64,000 bases of DNA, from positions 595,313 through 659,312 of the forward strand of contig NZ_JACHXS010000003.1 of assembly GCF_014192225.1 (NCBI RefSeq), read 5' to 3'. Shown in pieces: positions 41,866 to 50,683 of this stretch (position 1 is its first letter; each line of letters starts with the position of its first letter). This DNA is from Pseudoduganella umbonata. Lineage in GTDB: Bacteria; Pseudomonadota; Gammaproteobacteria; Burkholderiales; Burkholderiaceae_D. The position numbers and the translations under genes are program-made. The notes below the pieces were generated by a model, which was given only the letters and a program-made list of their open reading frames with translations, did not search any database and was not told the origin of the DNA.

Positions 41866-42126
41866 TCACGGCCACGGGGCCGGCGTCACGTCCAGGTACT
41901 GCGGACCGCCCTGCTCCGGCTCGGGGGCGGCCTGCGGTTCCTGCTTGAGCTTCAGGTCCGGCGGCAGGCCCAGGCCGAGGATTTCCTTGCGGCCTTCGAC
42001 GAAATCGCTGGTGGACAGCCGGTGCTCGCTGTCCGGCCAGTTGGCGATCGCCCAGTTCTGCACTTCCTCGTAGCGTTTCCAGACTTCCGCCACGAACTTG
42101 CGGCGTTCCTCTTCTTCCAGTGGCAT
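41866..42126 (-). CDS. Small hypothetical protein
   Basis: 86 residues, charged N-terminus (MPLEEEERRKFVAEVWKRYE) and a Pro/Gln-rich tail, no TM segment or known motif. Convergent with the MFS gene (3 bp apart). Start ATG 42126 is preferred over 42171. Function not recognised. Confidence 0.6.
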   Translation of the reverse strand: MPLEEEERRKFVAEVWKRYEEVQNWAIANWPDSEHRLSTSDFVEGRKEILGLGLPPDLKLKQEPQAAPEPEQGGPQYLDVTPAPWP

Positions 42127-42200
42127 GGTGATCCTCCGTTGTGTTTTTGCCACTGTACACGACGGAGGCAAAGTCCGTCGCGTGAACCGGCACCGTTAAG

Positions 42201-42320
42201 AAACCGGTGACAGGCCGCCGCGGCGGACCGTCCAGCTCCCGGGAAATGTTTCAAAAAAACCGGTGTCTGTCACCGGTTTTCGGGAAATGTTTCAAAAAAA
42301 CCGGTGTCTGTCACCGGTTT
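42201..42320. repeat. Three 41-bp terminator-like repeats (inverse cluster)
   Basis: A degenerate copy at 42201-42214 and full palindromes at 42257-42279 and 42298-42320 (AAACCGGTG-TCTGT-CACCGGTTT), preceded by A-runs on the plus strand. They are in inverse orientation to 39432-39546, and 41 bp apart. The stop codon of the HTH regulator (42311-42313) lies inside the last palindrome, so its final residues ENR are repeat-encoded. Confidence 0.9.
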
Positions 42321-42943
42321 TCGGGCAACGAAACGATGCGGTAGGCGCAGCGCCGGGCGCCGGCCAGCTGGTGCTCGGTGCGCTGGACGGCGCAGCCGGG
42401 GCCCAGCACGCGCTGGAACACGTCCAGTTCGGAACGGCAGAAGTCCTGGCAGGCGCGGGCCGCGGCGCAGATCGGGCAGTGGTTCTCGACCAGCAGCAGG
42501 CTGCCGTCCGGCTGCGTCTCCACCTCGGCCATGTAGCCTTCCACGTCGCGCGCGTGGGCCAGCGCGGCCACCCGGTCCGGCAGCGCGGCGGCGGTGCCGA
42601 TCGTATCGCGATAGAACGCCTCGCTGGCGGCTTCGCGCGCGACGATCAGCTGGTCCATCGCCGCCGGACCGAACAGCGTTTTCACCTGGTCGATCAGCGC
42701 CACGGTCAGGTCGGCATGGCGATCGGGGAAGCGGGCATGGCCGGCGTCGGTCAGCAGCCAGCGGCGCGACGGGCGCCCGACTTTCTCGGCCACGTCCTCG
42801 AACGCGACCAGGCCCTTTTCCTCGGCCGCCTCGAGATGGCGCCGCGCGCCCATCGACGTCAGCGCCAGCATGTCCGCCAGCTGCTGAGCCGTCTTCGGTC
42901 CGCGCGTCTTCAGCAGGAACAGGATGCGGTCGGCGGTGTTCAT
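42311..42943 (-). CDS. HTH regulator with cysteine-rich C-terminus (SufR/DeoR-like)
   Basis: 210 residues. The N-terminal winged helix (ILFLLKTRGPKTAQQLADML and GARRHLEAAEEKGLVAF) belongs to the ArsR/DeoR-like COG2345 group, and the C-terminal domain ends with CPICAAARACQDFC and a further cysteine (PGCAVQR), a pattern typical of iron-sulfur-binding repressors such as SufR. ATG 42943 overlaps the stop of the MFS gene upstream (ATGA), so the two are co-expressed; the regulator probably controls that operon through the palindrome at 44205-44230. Confidence 0.82.
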   Translation of the reverse strand: MNTADRILFLLKTRGPKTAQQLADMLALTSMGARRHLEAAEEKGLVAFEDVAEKVGRPSRRWLLTDAGHARFPDRHADLTVALIDQVKTLFGPAAMDQLIVAREAASEAFYRDTIGTAAALPDRVAALAHARDVEGYMAEVETQPDGSLLLVENHCPICAAARACQDFCRSELDVFQRVLGPGCAVQRTEHQLAGARRCAYRIVSLPENR

Positions 42944-44178
42944 CAGTGGATTCCTTTCAGTACGGGGGCTGCCAGCTCGCGGCGCCAGCCATGCAGCCGC
43001 CAGCCGGCCCACAGGCTCGATGCGGCGCCCACCGCCAGCACGAGCCGGGTATCGACCAGCACCAGCGCGGAACCGACCAGCGCCATCAGGATCGTGGCCA
43101 GGCAGAACGTGGTCGACATCAGGCCCATCACGGCGCCCTGTCCGTGCCCGGCGAAGCGCTCCGCCGCCCATGGCTGCACGGTGGCGTTGAAGAACGCGTT
43201 GGGAATGCCGAACAGCGCGATGGCCGCCAGCCCCATCCACAGGTTGCCGACCGCCACGCAGCCGACCGCCAGCGCGATGCCCCAGGCAAACCAGCCGGCC
43301 TTGCGCAGCGACTCGCCACCCGAGCATTGGCCCATCATGCGCCCGGCCACCACGGAGGCGGCGGTCATGATGCCGCACATCGCCATGTTGATCAGCGCGA
43401 TCCGCGCCGCATCGTAGTCGCCCTGCTCCACCAGCCACAACGGGTAGAACTCGTAGAAGGCCGCGACGCCGCAGAAGCCGGCCAGCTGGATGAAGAACAG
43501 CGTGCGCGGCTCGGCGTGGCGCAGCAGGTTCAGCGCGTGCCGGTGCCGGGCCACCTGCCACAGCGACGAGGTCTCCGGCGAAGCCGCCTCGCGGGGCAGC
43601 GCGATGGCCGCCAGCAGGCCTGCCAGCACCAGCGCGGCGATCGCGGCGGCAAACGGCACCACGATGCCGAAGCCCAGCGTCAGCCCGGCCAGCATCGGGC
43701 CCACCAGCCAGCCCAGGTGGAATGCGCCATTCACCAGCGACAGGCCGCGCGTGCGCTCCGCCCCGGTGAATTTTTCCGCGACCAGGGCCCGGCAGATGGA
43801 GCCATTGCCCTCCAGCAGACCGGTGGCGAAGCGGGCCAGCACGAACAGCGGAAACGATTCGACCACCAGGGCCAGGGCCGTCAGCGCATGGCCGACGGCG
43901 GCGCCGAAGGCGGTGCCCAGCAACAGGGGCCGGCGGCCATAGCGGTCCGAAAGCGGCCCCAGCAGTGTGGCGCCGATCAGCAGGCCCAGCGGGTTGACGG
44001 TCAGCGCGATGCCGAACAGCAGCTTGGGCGGCAAGCCCAGGAAGCTGTTCAGGCCATTGGCGGTACCGGAAGCGAACAGGGGCGGCAGGATCGGATACGG
44101 CAGCGATGCGCCGACGGTGGACAGCAGCGCCAGTAGGCAGGCCGCGGTGAGCAGCAACGTATGGTTCAAACGGTTCAT
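42943..44178 (-). CDS. MFS transporter of unknown substrate
   Basis: 411 residues with 12 TM helices; loop motif LSDRYGRRPLLLGTAFG and GRATGLLEG-like ARFATGLLEGNGSICRAL support the DHA1 class. ATG 44178 is preferred over an in-frame start 27 bp upstream because its N-terminus MNRLNHTLLLTAACLLA leads straight into TM1. Cotranscribed with the cysteine-rich HTH regulator, which suggests redox- or iron-sulfur-controlled efflux. Confidence 0.9.
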   Translation of the reverse strand: MNRLNHTLLLTAACLLALLSTVGASLPYPILPPLFASGTANGLNSFLGLPPKLLFGIALTVNPLGLLIGATLLGPLSDRYGRRPLLLGTAFGAAVGHALTALALVVESFPLFVLARFATGLLEGNGSICRALVAEKFTGAERTRGLSLVNGAFHLGWLVGPMLAGLTLGFGIVVPFAAAIAALVLAGLLAAIALPREAASPETSSLWQVARHRHALNLLRHAEPRTLFFIQLAGFCGVAAFYEFYPLWLVEQGDYDAARIALINMAMCGIMTAASVVAGRMMGQCSGGESLRKAGWFAWGIALAVGCVAVGNLWMGLAAIALFGIPNAFFNATVQPWAAERFAGHGQGAVMGLMSTTFCLATILMALVGSALVLVDTRLVLAVGAASSLWAGWRLHGWRRELAAPVLKGIH

Positions 44179-44204
44179 GTGCCGACTATACGGCGAACCC
44201 GACA

Positions 44205-44230
44205 ATAAGTAAACAATTGGATTTACTTAT
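44205..44230. promoter_or_regulatory. Operator-like palindrome upstream of the MFS-regulator operon
   Basis: ATAAGTAAA (44205-44213) and TTTACTTAT (44222-44230) are perfect 9-bp arms around an 8-base spacer containing CAATTG. It sits 27 bp upstream of the MFS start and could overlap its promoter, a natural autoregulatory site for the HTH protein at 42311-42943. Confidence 0.7.
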
Positions 44231-44259
44231 GGCGCGGTGGTGCGTTTGCGCAGCACCCG

Positions 44260-44694
44260 TCACAGATTGCGCTGCACCCATGCGAGGATATTGCCGGTAT
44301 CCATCGCGCCCGGCTGGCGCGCCACTTCCCGGCCGTTGCGGAACAGGGCAAGCGTGGGGATGCTGCGGATGCCGTAGCGCGCGCCCAGCTCCTGGTTGGC
44401 CTCGGTATCCACCTTGACTACGCGCACGCGCGGCTCCAGCTGGCGGGCAGCCTGGGCATAGAACGGTGCCATCGTGCGGCACGGGCCGCACCACGGTGCC
44501 CAGAAGTCGACCAGGACGGGAATGTCGCTGCGTTCGACGTGCTTGCCGAAACGTGCGCCCGACAGGTCGGTCGGCTGGCCGGTGAACAGCGAACCCTGGC
44601 ACTTGCCGCAAGTGGGCCCTTCGCCAAGGCGGTCGTCCGGCACGCGGTTGACGGCGTCGCAGTGGGGACAAACGATGTGCAGCGGAGTGGTCAT
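44260..44694 (-). CDS. trxC: Thioredoxin 2
   Basis: 144 residues: N-terminal zinc finger (CPHC...CGKC) followed by a thioredoxin fold with active site WCGPC, and SIPTLALF with the cis-Pro. Cytosolic disulfide reductase, oxidative-stress linked. Its start overlaps the stop of the small membrane-protein gene upstream (ATGA). Confidence 0.95.
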   Translation of the reverse strand: MTTPLHIVCPHCDAVNRVPDDRLGEGPTCGKCQGSLFTGQPTDLSGARFGKHVERSDIPVLVDFWAPWCGPCRTMAPFYAQAARQLEPRVRVVKVDTEANQELGARYGIRSIPTLALFRNGREVARQPGAMDTGNILAWVQRNL

Positions 44695-44939
44695 GAAGTT
44701 TCCTGGGCGTTGCGGTTCTTGACGATGCCACGGACATTGGTGGCGGCAAGGCAGCAGTTTAACGCGATCAATGCCCAGGCGTCGTCATGCACGCCCCAGG
44801 CGATCCACATCGCGTTACTGACCAGGAAAACAATGAAGCCCGACAGGCGCCGCCCGGGCCGCTGCGAGGCGACCAGCCAGGCCGCCAGCAGCGATGCGGC
44901 CATTGCCGGCCATTGCAACAAATCGATCCAGTCTCCCAT
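44691..44939 (-). CDS. Small membrane protein
   Basis: 82 residues with two or three hydrophobic helices, no cysteine motif. Ends in a charged tail (GIVKNRNAQETS) and overlaps trxC by 4 bp, so it shares its operon. Function not recognised. Confidence 0.6.
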   Translation of the reverse strand: MGDWIDLLQWPAMAASLLAAWLVASQRPGRRLSGFIVFLVSNAMWIAWGVHDDAWALIALNCCLAATNVRGIVKNRNAQETS

Positions 44940-45180
44940 CCGGCCACTCCATGCTCATCGGTCGAGCGGCGAGTGTAGCGCCCGGCCGAAAAGCGTGTCG
45001 CATGGCTGTGCGGGAAGGGAGAGACGATGCTCTCGCGACGCCCATCGGACGGAATCGTGCGCCGATCCTCCCGGAACGCCGCTATGTTCAATGGAGGTGC
45101 GCCCCATGCCGGCACGCCGCACCTGGCGCGCCGGCAACCACATCGAGCCATGACAGTCCGGGGCAACGGGGAGTACCACG

Positions 45181-45612
45181 ATGAATGTCACCCTGCTGAG
45201 CCAGCTTGCGGGAGTGTTGCGCGTCGGCGTGATCCTGGCGATCGCGCTGCATGCGCTCGCGCTCGTGCCGCAATTCCGTGCCCGCTACATCCAGCCGCGC
45301 CTGGTCAACGTGAGCCTGATGGGCCTGGTGCTGGGCGTGGCGCATGGCGCCGTGCTGGCGCTGGCCGGTGCCGAGCTGGCCCCGGCCGACCCGCCCCGCC
45401 GCGCCGACATCGTGGCCTGGTGCCTGGCGGCCGCCGTGCTGCTGAACCTGGCGGTGGCGGCGCAGAACCTGCTGGCGGTGATGGCGCTGCTGCGGCTGCA
45501 CCGGACCAGCGCCGTGCTGGCCCACAGCATCCGCGGCGCGGTGCAGCCGATGGTATGGAGCAGCGCGGCGCTGGCCGTGGCGGCCTGGGCAACCCTTCAC
45601 GGCTGGCTTTGA
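45181..45612 (+). CDS. Four-helix membrane protein, unknown function
   Basis: 143 residues with four TM helices and small-residue-rich segments; starts MNVTLLSQLAGVLRVGVILA. Overlaps the convergent UvrA-type gene by 16 bp at its 3' end. No family recognised. Confidence 0.6.
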   Translation: MNVTLLSQLAGVLRVGVILAIALHALALVPQFRARYIQPRLVNVSLMGLVLGVAHGAVLALAGAELAPADPPRRADIVAWCLAAAVLLNLAVAAQNLLAVMALLRLHRTSAVLAHSIRGAVQPMVWSSAALAVAAWATLHGWL

Positions 45613-48131
45613 CGCCCTGCCAGGAAACGCTGCAGGTACGGCGCCGTGCGGCTGTCCGCGGCCGCCGCCACTGTTGCCGGCGGTCCGGCGGCAACGATCC
45701 GGCCGCCATCCTCGCCGGCTCCGGGGCCGATGTCGATGACCCAGTCGCTGGCTGCCACCACGCGCATATCGTGTTCGACGGCGATCACGGTGTTGCCGGC
45801 ATCGACCAGTTTCTGCAGCTGCGCCACCAGCCGTTCAACGTCCGCCGGGTGCAGCCCGGTGGTCGGCTCGTCGAGGATGTACAGCATGCTGCCGCGCGCC
45901 GCCCGTTGCAGCTCGGTGGCCAGCTTGATGCGCTGCGCCTCGCCGCCGGACAGTTCGGTGGCGGGCTGGCCCAGCCGCAGGTAGCCCAGGCCGACATCGC
46001 GCAGCACGTCCAGCGCGCGGCGCAGCGGCGCTTCGTCGGCGAAGAACTCCCAGGCGGCGTCGACCGTCATCGCCAGCACCTCGGCCACGTTGCGGTCGCG
46101 GTACGTCACTTCCAGCGTCTTGGCGTTGTAGCGCGCGCCGGCGCACACGGGGCAAGGCGCATACACGCTGGGCAGGAACAGCAGTTCCACCATCACGAAG
46201 CCTTCGCCTTCGCAGTTGCCGCAGCGGCCCTTCGCCACGTTGAACGAAAAGCGTCCGGCATCGTAGCGGCGCGCCTTCGCCGTCTTGGTCGCCGCGAACA
46301 GCTTGCGCACGTGGTCGAACAGGCCGGTGTACGTGGCCAGGTTCGACCGGGGCGTGCGGCCGATCGGCTTCTGGTCCACCCGCACCAGCCGCCGGATGCC
46401 TTCCAGGCCGGCCGTGATCTTCCCCTCCAGCGTGGCCGGTTCCTGCTGTTCCAGTTCGTCGCCCTCTTCCGCTTCGGCGGCCGGCTCGTGGCCCAGCGCG
46501 CGCGCCACCAGTTCGACGAGCACCTGGCTGACGAGGCTCGACTTGCCGGAACCGGACACCCCGGTCACCGTCGTCAGCACGCCGAGCGGAAAGGCGCAGG
46601 ACAGCCGGTGCAGGTTGTTGCGCGTGACGCCGGACAGCTTCAGCCAGCCCTGCGGCGCGCGCGGTTCGCGTGCCGGCGGCGCGGCATCCGGGAACAGGTA
46701 GCGTTTGGTCTGCGATGCCGCGACGGCCTTCAGTCCCTCGGGCGCGCCGCTGTACAGCACCGCCCCGCCGCCCTCGCCGGCCGCCGGCCCCACGTCGACG
46801 ATCCAGTCGGCATGGCGGATCACGTCCAGCGCATGCTCGACGACGAACAGCGAATTGCCGGCCGCCTTCAGGCGGTCCAGCGCGCGCAGCAGCGCCACCG
46901 TATCGGCCGGGTGCAGGCCGGCGGACGGCTCGTCGAGCACGTAGACCACGCCGAACAGGTTCGAGCGCACCTGCGTGGCCAGGCGCAGGCGCTGCAGCTC
47001 GCCCGGCGACAGCGTGGGCGTGCCGCGGTCCAGCGCCAGGTAGCCCAGGCCCAGGTCGAGCAGCACGTCCAGCCGCGCCATCACATCCTGGGCGATGCGC
47101 TGCGTGACGATCAGTTTTTCCGGGTGCTCGGCGCGCTGTTTCGCGCTGGTCCTGGCCGTGCCGTCGGCGTACGGCGCCATCGTCCGTGCCAGGCGCTGCA
47201 GCGGCAGTCGCGCCAGTTCCGTGATGTCATGGCCGGCGAACGTGACCGACAGCGCTTCCGGCCGCAGCCGCCGGCCGGCGCACGCCGGGCATTCGGTACT
47301 GACCATGTAGCGCGCCACGCGCTTCTTCATCGTCGCCGATTCCGTGGTGGCGAAGGTCTGCAGCACATACTTGCGGGCGCCCGTGAACGTGCCCTGGTAG
47401 CTGGGCGTTTCCTTGCGCTTCAGCGCGCGCCTGGTCTCCTCGGGCGTCAGGCCGGCATAGACGGGAACGGTCGGCTGTTCGTCGGTAAACAGGATCCAGT
47501 CGCGCGTCTTCTTCGGCAGGTCGCGCCATGGCGTATCGACGTCGTATCCCAGCGTGACCAGGATGTCGCGCAGGTTCTGGCCATGCCAGGCGGTGGGCCA
47601 GGCGGCGACGGCGCGCTCGCGGATCGTCAGCGTATCGTCCGGCACCATCGACGCCTCGGTGGCCTCGTACACGCGGCCCAGGCCATGGCATTGCGGGCAG
47701 GCCCCTTCCGGCGTGTTCGGCGAGAACGACTCGGCGTACAGCAGCTCCTGGCCGGCGGGATAGTCGCCGGCGCGCGAGTACAGCATGCGCAGCGAATTCG
47801 ACAACGTGGTCACGCTGCCGACCGACGAGCGGGTGGTCGGCGTGCCGCGCTGCTGCTGCAGGGCCACCGCGGGCGGCAGGCCGTCGATCTCGTCCACCTG
47901 CGGCACCGGCATCTGGTGGAACAGCCGGCGTGCATACGGCGACACCGACTCGAGGTAGCGCCGCTGTGCTTCCGCGTACAGCGTGCCGAACGCCAGCGAC
48001 GACTTGCCGGATCCCGACACGCCGGTAAACACGACGAGCGCGTCGCGCGGCACGTCCAGGTCGACGTTTTTCAGGTTGTGTTCGCGCGCGCCGCGTACCG
48101 TGACGTAACCCGCCTTCGCGCTGCGACTCAT
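45597..48131 (-). CDS. uvrA: UvrA-type excinuclease ATPase
   Basis: 844 residues, two ABC ATPase modules: Walker A GVSGSGKSSL twice, ABC signatures LSPGELQRLRLATQ and LSGGEAQRIKLATELQ, and zinc-binding CPQCHGLG, CPACAGRRL, CGNCEGEGF and CPVCAGARY. Shorter than canonical UvrA (about 940), consistent with a UvrA2-like class lacking part of the UvrB-interaction region. ATG 48131 overlaps the stop of the SRAP gene (ATGA), so the two repair genes are coupled. The N-terminus MSRSAKAGYVTVRGAREHNLKN fits the family. Confidence 0.93.
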   Translation of the reverse strand: MSRSAKAGYVTVRGAREHNLKNVDLDVPRDALVVFTGVSGSGKSSLAFGTLYAEAQRRYLESVSPYARRLFHQMPVPQVDEIDGLPPAVALQQQRGTPTTRSSVGSVTTLSNSLRMLYSRAGDYPAGQELLYAESFSPNTPEGACPQCHGLGRVYEATEASMVPDDTLTIRERAVAAWPTAWHGQNLRDILVTLGYDVDTPWRDLPKKTRDWILFTDEQPTVPVYAGLTPEETRRALKRKETPSYQGTFTGARKYVLQTFATTESATMKKRVARYMVSTECPACAGRRLRPEALSVTFAGHDITELARLPLQRLARTMAPYADGTARTSAKQRAEHPEKLIVTQRIAQDVMARLDVLLDLGLGYLALDRGTPTLSPGELQRLRLATQVRSNLFGVVYVLDEPSAGLHPADTVALLRALDRLKAAGNSLFVVEHALDVIRHADWIVDVGPAAGEGGGAVLYSGAPEGLKAVAASQTKRYLFPDAAPPAREPRAPQGWLKLSGVTRNNLHRLSCAFPLGVLTTVTGVSGSGKSSLVSQVLVELVARALGHEPAAEAEEGDELEQQEPATLEGKITAGLEGIRRLVRVDQKPIGRTPRSNLATYTGLFDHVRKLFAATKTAKARRYDAGRFSFNVAKGRCGNCEGEGFVMVELLFLPSVYAPCPVCAGARYNAKTLEVTYRDRNVAEVLAMTVDAAWEFFADEAPLRRALDVLRDVGLGYLRLGQPATELSGGEAQRIKLATELQRAARGSMLYILDEPTTGLHPADVERLVAQLQKLVDAGNTVIAVEHDMRVVAASDWVIDIGPGAGEDGGRIVAAGPPATVAAAADSRTAPYLQRFLAGRQSQP

Positions 48132-48871
48132 GCCTGGCCCTTGCCGGCGGATGACGCGGCCACGGGTTCGGTTGCAGGCTCGCTGATGGGTTCGCCGATC
48201 GGCTCGACCAGGTGCGCGCCGTCGCGGCCGGCGTAATTGACGTCGGTACTGACGGGGTACCACTCGAACGCGTCCGGCCCCAGCGCCATTTGCCGCGCCA
48301 GCATCTCGGCCTGCTCGCGCGGCAGGTCCGGGTCGAGCCAGGTAGCGGCATCGGCGGCGCTCAGCACGACCGGGCGGCGGTCGTGCACGTCGACCATGCC
48401 GCCCTCGGCATCGGCCGTCACCAGCACGAAGCCGCATTCGGCCTTGTGGTCCGGGTTATCGTCCCGCAGCGGGCCGAAGTTGGCCAGCGCCAGCATGAAC
48501 AGCGGTTCGCGGTCCCGGCGGTGGATGTGCCAGGGCTGGCGCTTGCCTTTCGCGCCGGTCCATTCGTACCAGCCGTTCGCGGGCACGATGGCGCGGCCGC
48601 TCTTCAGCAGCCGGCCCCAGTAGTTGTTGGTGATCTTCTCGATGCGCGCGTTGACGCACACCGGCAGCTTGTCGGCCGCCCACGAGGCGCGGTAGCCCCA
48701 GTACATGTCGTCGACGTGCAGCTTGCCGTCGACCAGGTGCAGCACCGGGCGGTAGGTGCCGGGCGCCGCATTGAAGGTCGGGCGGGCCGCGCTGTCATAG
48801 ACCGCGTCTGCCCAGCCGAAGGCGGCCACGTAGCGCCGCGCGATATCGTTTTGATCGAAACGTCCACACAT
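48128..48871 (-). CDS. yedK: SOS response-associated peptidase / SRAP domain protein
   Basis: 247 residues of the YedK/HMCES fold. MCGRF places catalytic Cys2 at the N-terminus after Met removal, where it cross-links to abasic sites in ssDNA; NARIEK, ARFEWY-like NGWYEWTG and VDVHDRRPVVL (active-site His) are present. Start ATG 48871 is set by that MCGRF. Coupled to the UvrA-type gene. Confidence 0.93.
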   Translation of the reverse strand: MCGRFDQNDIARRYVAAFGWADAVYDSAARPTFNAAPGTYRPVLHLVDGKLHVDDMYWGYRASWAADKLPVCVNARIEKITNNYWGRLLKSGRAIVPANGWYEWTGAKGKRQPWHIHRRDREPLFMLALANFGPLRDDNPDHKAECGFVLVTADAEGGMVDVHDRRPVVLSAADAATWLDPDLPREQAEMLARQMALGPDAFEWYPVSTDVNYAGRDGAHLVEPIGEPISEPATEPVAASSAGKGQA

Positions 48872-48900
48872 GTTGCCATGGTAGCAGCATGTCCGCGGCA

Positions 48901-49175
48901 TTCCGCGCACGGCTGCGCCAACGGCCCAGCCCGTGTCACCGTGCCTGGCACCGGGACACGAACTCAGCGTTCCGCGCACGGCTGCGCCAACGGCCCAGCC
49001 CGTGTCACCGTGCCTGGCACCGGGACACGAACTCAGCGTTCCGCGCATGGCTGCGCCAATGGCCCAGCCCGTGTCACCGTGCCTGGCACCGGGACACGGG
49101 CTCAGCGTTCCGCGCACGGCTGCGCCAACGGCCCAGCCCGTGTCACCGTGCCTGGCACCGGGACACGGGCTCGTC
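48901..49175. repeat. Four 69-bp tandem repeats carrying the 39-bp palindromic element
   Basis: Units start at 48901, 48970, 49039 and 49108. Each contains one 39-bp element (48927-48965, 48996-49034, 49065-49103, 49134-49172): CAGCCCGTGTC, CGTGCCTGGCACCGG, GACACG. The period is a multiple of three, so reading frames stay open through it, which makes spurious ORFs; no gene is supported. Confidence 0.93.
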
Positions 49176-49196
49176 AGCTGAATTACAAGGGCTGGA

Positions 49197-50444
49197 TTAC
49201 TCGGTCTGCCCCGTCATCGTGTCTTTCGGCTGCTCGGTCACGTCGCCCCACACGACATAGTCGTCCACCGAGTACAGCTTGCACGGTTCGCGGCTGGCGG
49301 CCTGGCAGGCGGCCAGCGCGCGTTCGTTCGGCATTTCGCCCTCTTCGGCCCAGCCCCACGCGCCGGACGACGACACGGCGAACGCGCGCGGCGTCTGCTT
49401 GGTCAGGAAGGCCTTGTACTGCCGGCGCCCATTCTCGGGCAGGAACGGCACGGCGGCCACGTCGTCGAGCGGGGCGAAGTTGGTGCGCGGCTGCGGCGCC
49501 GGCTCGGCCACCGCATACACCGGGTCGACCGGCATGCCGACCTGGCGCAGGAAGCGCTCCACTTCGGGCAGCCATACCTGCTGGCCGTCGCGGCTGCCCA
49601 GCATCGTGTGGGCATCGTGCTTGAACGGGCCGTACGCCACCAGCTGCACCTTGCCGCCGTTGGCGGAAAACGCGTCGTACATGCGGTTCACCAGCGCCGG
49701 ATCGAAATAGCTGTCGTTGGCGCCGTACATCCACAGAGTTTCGATGCGGTTCTTGCGGCCGAACTCGGCGAACGCGCCCACCAGCGACTGCTGCCAGTCG
49801 CAGCTGCCGCCGTGCACCTTCAGGCCGCCGGCGAAATTCATGATGCCGCGTACGCCCGGCAGGCTTTGCGTGGACAGCGCGATGCTGGCCAGCCCGCCAT
49901 AGGACTGCCCGGCGATCACGATGCGCTCCGGGTCGACGAAGGACTGCTCGCGGGCATAGGCCACCACGTCGGCGATGTCGCCGGCCTGCTGGTAGCCGTT
50001 CGCCTTCATGTTGCAGCCGAAGTCGGAATACGTGCCGCCGGAGTGCGCGAAGCCGGTCCGCATCGGCACCATCACCGCGTAGCCGCGGCGCACGAACTGC
50101 GTGGCCATGTAGACGAAGCGGTCGCGCGGCTGGCTGCGCGGGTCGCCCGGCGACTTGCCGTGGTTGATGATCAGCAGCGGGAACGGGCCGGGGCCGGCGG
50201 GCTTGTACAGCGTGGTCTCGAGCTTCACGTTCATCCGCGGCCCGGCGGGCACCATCACGATCTGCTCATTGAGCCGCGCATCGAGCGGCAACTGTACCGC
50301 GGCCGTGGCAGTGCCCGGCACCATGGCGGCGCAGGACAGCACGGCAGTCGACAGGATGACGGCAAGCTGGCGAAGTCGGGACAGGGCGGACACGGCGGAC
50401 TTTCGGAAAATTGGCGTTAGGCAATAACCCGATTCTGGTGTCAA
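49197..50444 (-). CDS. Secreted alpha/beta hydrolase (dienelactone-hydrolase-like)
   Basis: 415 residues with an N-terminal signal-like segment, nucleophile motif GQSYGG, acid in GANDSYFD and His in KHDAHTML. PAGPGPFPLLIINHGKSPGD is the oxyanion-side loop. Probably periplasmic or secreted esterase/peptidase-like hydrolase; substrate unknown. Confidence 0.85.
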   Translation of the reverse strand: MTPESGYCLTPIFRKSAVSALSRLRQLAVILSTAVLSCAAMVPGTATAAVQLPLDARLNEQIVMVPAGPRMNVKLETTLYKPAGPGPFPLLIINHGKSPGDPRSQPRDRFVYMATQFVRRGYAVMVPMRTGFAHSGGTYSDFGCNMKANGYQQAGDIADVVAYAREQSFVDPERIVIAGQSYGGLASIALSTQSLPGVRGIMNFAGGLKVHGGSCDWQQSLVGAFAEFGRKNRIETLWMYGANDSYFDPALVNRMYDAFSANGGKVQLVAYGPFKHDAHTMLGSRDGQQVWLPEVERFLRQVGMPVDPVYAVAEPAPQPRTNFAPLDDVAAVPFLPENGRRQYKAFLTKQTPRAFAVSSSGAWGWAEEGEMPNERALAACQAASREPCKLYSVDDYVVWGDVTEQPKDTMTGQTE

Positions 50445-50683
50445 ACCTCATGTATTGCAATCCAAAAAGATTAACGTAAGCAATTTTTAAGCGTCCAGAG
50501 CACACCATCTGTTGCTTTTCAGAACGCACCGCCACGCGCGACCGCCGTGCCGTTCCGCCAACTCCTTGCATGGCCGATCACGGTATTCCCCTTTTTACGA
50601 CACGCGTGCCACCGCCGCGCCGGTAGTACGGGCCCGCGCCGCGCGGAGTCAGTAAACTGACGGCTCTTCGGAAGGAAAACGGC

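Noticed and set aside
44940..45180. Extra gene between the small membrane protein and the four-helix protein
   Set aside because: Only short, overlapping frames without ribosome-binding sites or protein-like composition.
45027..48236. 1069-residue open frame on the plus strand over the UvrA-type gene
   Set aside because: Antisense shadow; the UvrA reading has two full ATPase modules and zinc motifs.
48901..49175. CRISPR array
   Set aside because: The segments between palindromic cores are nearly identical in each unit, so they are not spacers; no cas genes are present.
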